From positions 1-17,570 of the forward strand of contig JBBKVK010000013.1 of the NCBI GenBank assembly GCA_037968395.1: 17,570 nucleotides of DNA, written 5' to 3'. A model generated the notes under the pieces. It saw only the letters and a program-made list of their open reading frames with translations. It was not told the DNA's origin and ran no database searches. The DNA comes from JADKBO01 sp037968395. GTDB taxonomy: Bacteria > Bacteroidota > Bacteroidia > Chitinophagales > Saprospiraceae. Shown here one piece after another: positions 1 through 7,700 of the stretch. Each line of letters opens with the position of its first letter. Within the stretch, counting starts at the first letter, position 1. Made by a program: the position numbers and the translations under genes.

Positions 1-1744
1 TCGCTCCATCATATGTTAAGCTTGCTGAGTTCAATAGACCATTGTTACCACCATCTGGGTTACAAACAGCATCACATCCTACATACTCATTATCGCCTAT
101 ATTATCATCCAAGTCCAATATAACATTGAACACTACTGTATAAGTCTGTACTGCTGGACTCGCTCCGATACTTTGGTTCGTTGCTAAGGTCGTTGATGTA
201 CCATTTACTAAGTTCATCGATCCACTGTTTTGTCCACTGTAACTACCACTGTTGATAATTACATCGTCGTCAAACTTCGGTGTGTCACTTAAGTCATATG
301 TCGTTCCTACTCCACCTTGGCTTTCTACTGTTACCGTGTAAGTAACATTGTATGTGCCGTCGCCTACTGCTACTGGTGTAGAGGAGGTCTTCGTTACCTT
401 TAACGATGGTAAGTCTTCACAACTACAATCCTTCGTCGTACTTCCGTTGTATGTTAATTCTGCTGTATTTAATAAGCCACTGTTTGATCCATCTGGATTG
501 CATACTGACTCACATGAGGTATACGTATCATCGCCTACATTGTCACTCAAGTCTAAGTTCACATTGAATGTAACTGTATAGGTCTGCACTGCTGGACTCG
601 CTCCGATACTTTGGTTCGTTGCTAAGGTCGTTGATGTTCCACTTACTAAGTTCATCAATCCACTGTTCTGTCCACTGTAACTTCCACTGTTGATAACTAC
701 ATCGTCGTCAAACTTAGGCGTGTCACTTAAGTCATACGTCGTTCCTACTCCACCTTGACTTTCTACTGTTACCGTGTAAGTAACATTGTACGTTCCGTCG
801 CCTACTGCTACTGGTGTAGAGGAGGTCTTTGTTACTTTTAACGATGGTAAGTCTTCACATGCACAATCCTTCGTCGTAATTCCATTATACGTTAATTCTG
901 CTGTATTTAATAAGCCACTGTTGGGTCCTTCTGGACTGCATTTAGCCTCACATGAGGTATAAATATCATCGCCTACATTATCACTCAAGTCTAAGTTTAC
1001 ATTGAATGTAACTGTATATGTCTGTACTGCTGGACTCGCTCCGATACTTTGGTTCGTTGCTAAAGTCGTTGACGTACCATTTACTAAGTTCATCGATCCA
1101 CTGTTCTGTCCACTGTAACTTCCACTGTTGATAACTACATCGTCGTCAAACTTCGGTGTGTCACTTAAGTCATATGTCGTTCCTACTCCACCTTGGCTTT
1201 CTACTTTTACCGTGTAAGTAACATTGTATGTGCCGTCGCCTACTGCTACTGGTGTAGAGGAGGTCTTCGTTACCTTTAACGATGGTAAGTCTTCACATGC
1301 ATCATCTGTTATATCTGTAATACCATCCCCGTTCCTATCCAATTCAGCTCTGTTATATAATCCATGACCAGGAGAACTTCCTCCATTATTGCCACTCACT
1401 TCGCATGGTGAATAAATATTGTCTCCTCCTAAATTAGAATTTAAATCTAAACTTACAACGAAACTTACATTATAAGCATGTGTCGTTCCACCACTTATTA
1501 ATTCATCTGTTGCTACTGTAGTTGCACCACTATTGTTCATTGAACCAGATGTCTGGCCAGAATATGATCCACTAATGATTTGAATATCATCATCAAAAAG
1601 AGGAGTATCGCTCAATGAATAAGTTGCATCACCTCCTGATGGGTTGTTTACATTTATAGTATAATTAACTGTATATGTACCATCGCCATTTGGAGATACA
1701 CCTACAACATCTTTGTGCATATTGATTACAGGAGCATATCCTGC
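1..1744 (-). repeat. Tandem array of 438-bp DUF11-like repeats (units D, C, B, A)
   Basis: In protein order: unit D 1744-1298 (149 residues, divergent), C 1297-860, B 859-422 and A 421-1 (cut by the window edge). Units B and C are exactly 438 bp (146 residues). Each begins CEDLPSLKVTKTSS (D instead AGYAPVINMHKD), then GDGTYNVTYTV, TYDLSDTPKFDDD, SGSYSGQNSG and a Cys-rich end. The core of A, B and C is nearly identical DNA. Unit D ends with a D-x-N-x-D-G-x-x-D loop (DRNGDGITD), a typical calcium-binding loop missing from B and C. The layout resembles DUF11-type extracellular stalk repeats. Confidence 0.88.
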
Positions 1745-4700
1745 ATCTATAGTTTGATTACTTTCTCCAGGTAATAATGTAAAATTAGCAGTTCTTCCCG
1801 TTGTAATATCGGCATCACTATCTTCGTCATCTATCGTAGCATCTTGTGGAGATCTTACAGAATTAGGATATGAACCAAACTCAATATAATAATCACCTGC
1901 ACATACCTCGAACTGATAATAACCATCTTCTCCATTAAAGTTAGCTGAATTTGTTGAAGCCACTTCAATATCAGTAGTTGCATTATAAAGCTTAATATTT
2001 ATGCCATTTACACCATTTTCACCAACATCTTGTATACCGTTATAATTGGCATCTATCCAAGTAAAATCACCAATTGTTGCTTTAGCTTCGACATAAACTG
2101 TTACGTCATCAGAATCCGTACATCCATTGTCATCTGTCACAACTACAGTATATGTTGTCGTAATTGTAGGATTAACAATTTGTGTGCTACCATTTCCTAA
2201 AGAAATCCAATCAAATGTGTAAGGCGAATTACCTTCTGTAGCGCTTGCCATAAGTTCAGTATCCGTCCCAGAACAAATTGTGACATCTGCCCCAGCATTT
2301 GCAATTGGAAGTGGGTTTACTATAACTATTACTTCATCTGTATCTGTACACCCATTGCTATCTGTTACTGTTACCGTATAGGTAGTTGTTGTTGTAGGAT
2401 TTACTGTATGTGTTGCGCCAGATCCTAATCCATTATCCCATTCGTAAGTATATGGCGACGTTCCGTTGCTTGCACTTGCTGTCAATGTTGTACTTGATCC
2501 ACTACATATTGCTACATCAGGGCCAGCATTCAAAGTGACTCCATTATAAATGGTAATATCTACTTCATTTGATGGTAATTCTCCACAACAATTAATTGCT
2601 AATCTTCTATAAGAAATATTTGTATTAGTGAAAGGTGGATCGTAAGTGCTAAAGGTCGCTCCAGGAATATCTACCCAAATATTATTGGACCCTTTCTCTT
2701 GCCATTGATAATTTAAGTCATTATTAACTCCTTCACAAGTAAATCCATTTTCAAATTCAGAGTGTTGTAAAATTATTGATCCAAATTGATCACCTGTAAC
2801 TATAGGTGCAGAGCATGAAGTATGAATTTCTACAGTTTGTAATAAAGAACCACCTTGTGAGCTATAAATTTTAATAACTACTGGATTTGACAAATTGCCT
2901 CCACCGTTTGTAACGATGAAAGATTGTCCTAAGTTAACTGATCCAGAAAAATCATCTGCAGTAATATATACCTGAGGACTACCATTTGGTCCACTCCCAA
3001 TACAATCCCATTTACCGCCTATTGTTCCCTGATTATTATTTGATTGAGAACAGTTTTCTCCATTGTATTTTAATGTAAAAGATACTGGTTTATCCCCAAA
3101 ATCGCAACAATCTTCAACAACCATATTGTTACACTCTCCTGTAGCATCAATAATACTAGTAAGAAGAACAGGATCAAAACCACCACAATTTGATTGATCA
3201 GTACCAATTACTCCTGCGTCCAACGTTTCATCAGATAATTCAACTAGAACTTCATCAGTTCCTGTACATCCAGTAGAAACATCAGTTACAGTTAAAGTAT
3301 AAATTGTATTTTGACTTGGGCTTACAGATGTAGATTGTGAACTGCTTCCATTACTCCAAGAATAACTATAAGGTCCTCCATTTGAGCCACCATTGACCAA
3401 AGCGTTAACATAAGATGATACATCCCAGGAATAGTCTATTTTCTGACTGATGTTCTGAATATCTAATAATGGATCTCCAGCATTCATAACTCCAGGAGTA
3501 TTCCATGGAATACCAATATCTGCTCTATTCCAAGTTACCTTATCAACGTTCCAAGCTGGATAAATTGGAAAAACACCAACTGTAATAATTTCATCTTTTT
3601 TAGATTCTAATACTAAAAATGCTTGGTCAACATTACCTGAAATTGAACTTAAATCAAAATCAACTAAAGCCCTCCAATCATCATCTATTTTAGTTTTAAC
3701 TTTGATATTATCATCATTATTATTATCTGGACTCTTACTTTCAACTGTAGCTTTCTGAGTAGAAAATAAAATAGTTGGTGTAGGATTCCCATTCGTATAT
3801 ATTTCTAATCTCGCATTGTCTTTTTCAAATTCTCCTTCAACATCACTCCCATCTTCAGGTATGATTTTAAGTAGAAATCCTCCACCTGTTCCTGGTAACA
3901 TAGTACTACCCATTAGTGTAACAGAAGCTCCATCACAGACATTTTCATCAGTTCCAGCATTTGCAAAAACAATTGGATTTACTGTTTTGATGACAACATT
4001 TGACTCATCAGTTCCACAGCAATTTGTTGTTATTCTTTTATATTTAGTAGTAGCTGAAACATAACTTGGGTCATATGTTAATGAAGTAGCTCCATCAATA
4101 TCTACCCATGGTCCTGTACCGACCATTTTTTGCCACTGATAAGTTATTCCAGTATCACCTCCTATAGTAGTTCCATCATTATAAGCTACACCAATAAGGG
4201 TGACTGCCCCAAAAGTGTCTCCTATTACAATTGGTGCTGAGCATGAAGTATGAAATTCTATATATTGCAAAAGTGTTCCACCTTGTACATCAAATATTTC
4301 AAAAGGAATTGGATTTGACACACCTGGGAATGGGTCTTCAACAACGAATGATTCACCTAGTACAACAGTACCAGGAAAATTAGTGCCATCAACTGAAATA
4401 TACACAGTAGTAGCTCCATTTGGTCCTGAACCAGTACAATCCCATTTACCACCGATAACACCTTGATTATTGTTTGATTGGCCGCAACTCTGTCCATTAT
4501 ATTCAAAAGTGAAAGCATCAGGAGTTCCATTTGTATCACAAACGTCTTCACCAGTAATCTCTGGCCCACCACAATCTGATCCTGTTGGATCTTGAGAACT
4601 TGTAATTAATGATGCGTCGTATCCACCGCAATTGGTCTCATTTCCACTTATGCTTCCTCCATTAGGAGATTCAAAAATATCAACAATAACTTCATCTGCA

Positions 4701-7700
4701 TCGGTGCAACCATTTGCATCCGTTACTGTAACAGTGTATGTGCCCGAGACAGAAACAGTAATATTAGAGCCTGATTGTCCTGTATTCCATATGAATGAAT
4801 AAGATGGGGTACCTGCAGAACCTGATGCATTTAAATTGGCTTGAGTATCACAGACTTCAATATCATTTCCAGCATTCGCGACTACCTCATTATTTACTGT
4901 TTTAATTACTACATTAGATTCTGATGCTCCACAACAATTTGTTGTTATTCTTTTGTAACTTGTTGTTGTTGAAATGAACCCAGGATCATAAGTCAATCCA
5001 GTTGCTCCTGCTATATCTATCCATGAACCATTACCAACTTTTTGCTGCCATTTATAGGAGATACCACCTGGTCCCCCAAATGATTGACCATTTAAAAATT
5101 CCACAGCATTTAGAACTAGGGATCCAAATTGATCCCCAATTACGATTGGAGAAGAGCAAGAAGTATGAATTTCAACATATTGTAGTAAAGTTCCTCCTTG
5201 TTGATTATAAATACTTATCTCAATTGGATTGGTCAACTGAGATCCTCCATTATAAACATCAAAGTTTTGACCTACCGTAACAGTTCCACTGAACTGCCCA
5301 TTATTAACAGAAATGTAGACGGGAGAGGCACCATTAGGTCCTGAACCAGAACAATCCCATTTGCCTCCAATGGCACCTTGATTGTTATTGGATTGTGAGC
5401 AATTTTCACCATTGTATTCCAGGGTAAAAAATTTAGGCTTATCCCCATCATCACAAGTGTCGTCCCCTGTAATCTCTGGTCCACCACAATCCGCACCTGT
5501 TGGATCTTGAGAACTTGTAATTAATGAGGCATTATAACCTCCACAATTTGCCTCATCACCATTTATAATTCCACCACTAGGCCCTTCTAATACTGAAATA
5601 GTAACTTCATCAGAATCTGAACATCCATTGTTATCTGTCACAACAACAGTATATGTTGTCGTACTTGTAGGATTAACAATTTGTGTGCTACCATTTCCTA
5701 AAGAAATCCAATCAAATGTATAAGGCGAATTACCTTCTGTAGTGCTTGCCACAAGTTCAGTATCCGTCCCAGAACAAATTGTGACATCTGCCCCAGCATT
5801 TGCAATTGGAAGTGGATTAACTGTAACTGTAACATCGTCTGTTCCAGAACACCCATTTGCATCAGTTACCGTGACGATATAGGTAGTTGTCGTAGTAGGA
5901 GAAACTGTCTTTGAATTACCTGAACCTAATGGTGTAGGCCAAGCATAAGTATAATTAGGTGTTCCTCCTGAGGCACCTACTGTCAATGTAATAGACTGTC
6001 CTTGACAGATTTCAACATCAATCCCTGCATCTATGGTTGGAGTTGGATCAACTGTAACTGTATAGCTACTCACATCTTCGCATCCATTCCCATCAGAGAT
6101 TATTATGGTAAAAGTAGTAGTAATATTTGGTGATACTGTTATTGAATTAGTAGTTGCACCTGTATTCCACATATATGAAACGGTGCTTGGTGGACCAACT
6201 GCAGTCAAAGTTGTTGAAGAACCAGTGCAAATCGAATTATTACCAGTAATGTTTACAATAAATCCTTCACAATTAGTTCCCGCACATGAACATCCAGTAA
6301 AACATTGTGAAAGTATGGTGGTTTCTGCGGTCTCACTTCCAGCTCCTGGCACATTGGTTGTGTTTTGTTTATCAGAAAACCAGCTTGTATTTGTAAGTGT
6401 CCAGTTACCTGAGTTTTCAAAGATATCTTCTACTGCCACACAAAGGTCGTTTCCTGTTATTGTGCCATTTGATTGATTTTGAAAATTGCCTGATTTATTA
6501 ACTTTTACTCTGACATCACATAATGTCATAGTTTTAAAACTATTTTGATAATCGCCATTTGCAACAACAATTGTTGTATTATATATGCTTTGAGTATTAT
6601 TTGTTTGCCAATTGCCAGAATCATCGCCATCTGCTACCCCAAAGTCTGTATCTGTAGCATGATTGTTACCTCTGTCTCCAACTTCGATACAAGAGTTTTT
6701 GATTAAATCTACTCCATTTATACCTGTTCCGGTACCTGTACTTTGTAATTGGAAGTCATGCGTCACATTCATACAAACATTATCTAAACATCTATACCCA
6801 CCATCGTTTTGAAAATTTGCTGAAGTACTCAATGCCTGATCCCAAAAATCAACTCCTGCTTGTTCTTCACCTACATCAACAACAGAACTACTGATACAAA
6901 CGGCTGTATTTGGTACTTGTTGAATATTCCCAGTAGTTCTAAGAACACCATTTTCCATTATAAATTTCGCTCCTGAAGAGTTTACTTGTAAGTCGCCCCT
7001 AACAATTAAGGTAGGTCCATTTATATATACTACAGCTCCACTTCCGACCAACTGTAAATTTAACTGATCAATTATAACCGTACCTGTTCCAGTTATTTTA
7101 ATTTTTTGCGTTACATTTTGTGGATTAACACCTGTAAGTGATTGCCAATTTACAATTCCATTAGCAACAACACTTATATTAAAACTTGTTGGTGGTGTGC
7201 AAATTGCATTACAATCAGGTTGCATACAACAATCTTCAACAGTTACAGTTTTTGAAGCAGTTGCAGTACATCCAGTGCTATTAGTAACAGTTACTATATA
7301 AGTAGTCGTAGTAGTTGGACTTACGTTAATTGTAGGTGTTGTAGCTCCTGTACTCCAAGAATAGCTTACCCCCCCGCTTGCTGTTAAAGTTATATTACTT
7401 CCACTACATGTAACATCATCACTTGTAATTGAAGCTATAGGATTAGGATTTACGTTCACAACGACTTCATCTATATCTTGGCAACCTTTCGAATCTGTTA
7501 ACGTAACAATATATCTTGTTGTAGAAGATGGAGAAACAGTTTTTGAAGATCCAGTACCACCAGGAGGGTTTGACCAACTAAAAGTATAACTGGGTGATCC
7601 TCCTGATCCTCCTGCCGTAAGAGTTATAGATTGACCATTGCATATAGTTACATCTGCACCCAAATCTAGATTAGGGTTAGGCTTAACTGTCACAGTCACT

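Noticed and set aside
1..300. A type IX secretion C-terminal domain
   Set aside because: The protein does not end in the window; the visible end is still inside a repeat unit, so no sorting domain can be claimed.
1..1297. Regularly spaced direct repeats suggesting a CRISPR array or satellite DNA
   Set aside because: The period is 438 bp, the repeats are coding and in frame, and there are no spacers of 30-40 bp or cas genes.
6105..6476. Plus-strand open frame of 123 codons, and about ten shorter ones, opposite the giant adhesin
   Set aside because: They mirror the coding bias of the minus-strand gene, are low-complexity (rich in V, S, P and T), match no family and lie wholly inside a convincing frame of more than 3500 codons.
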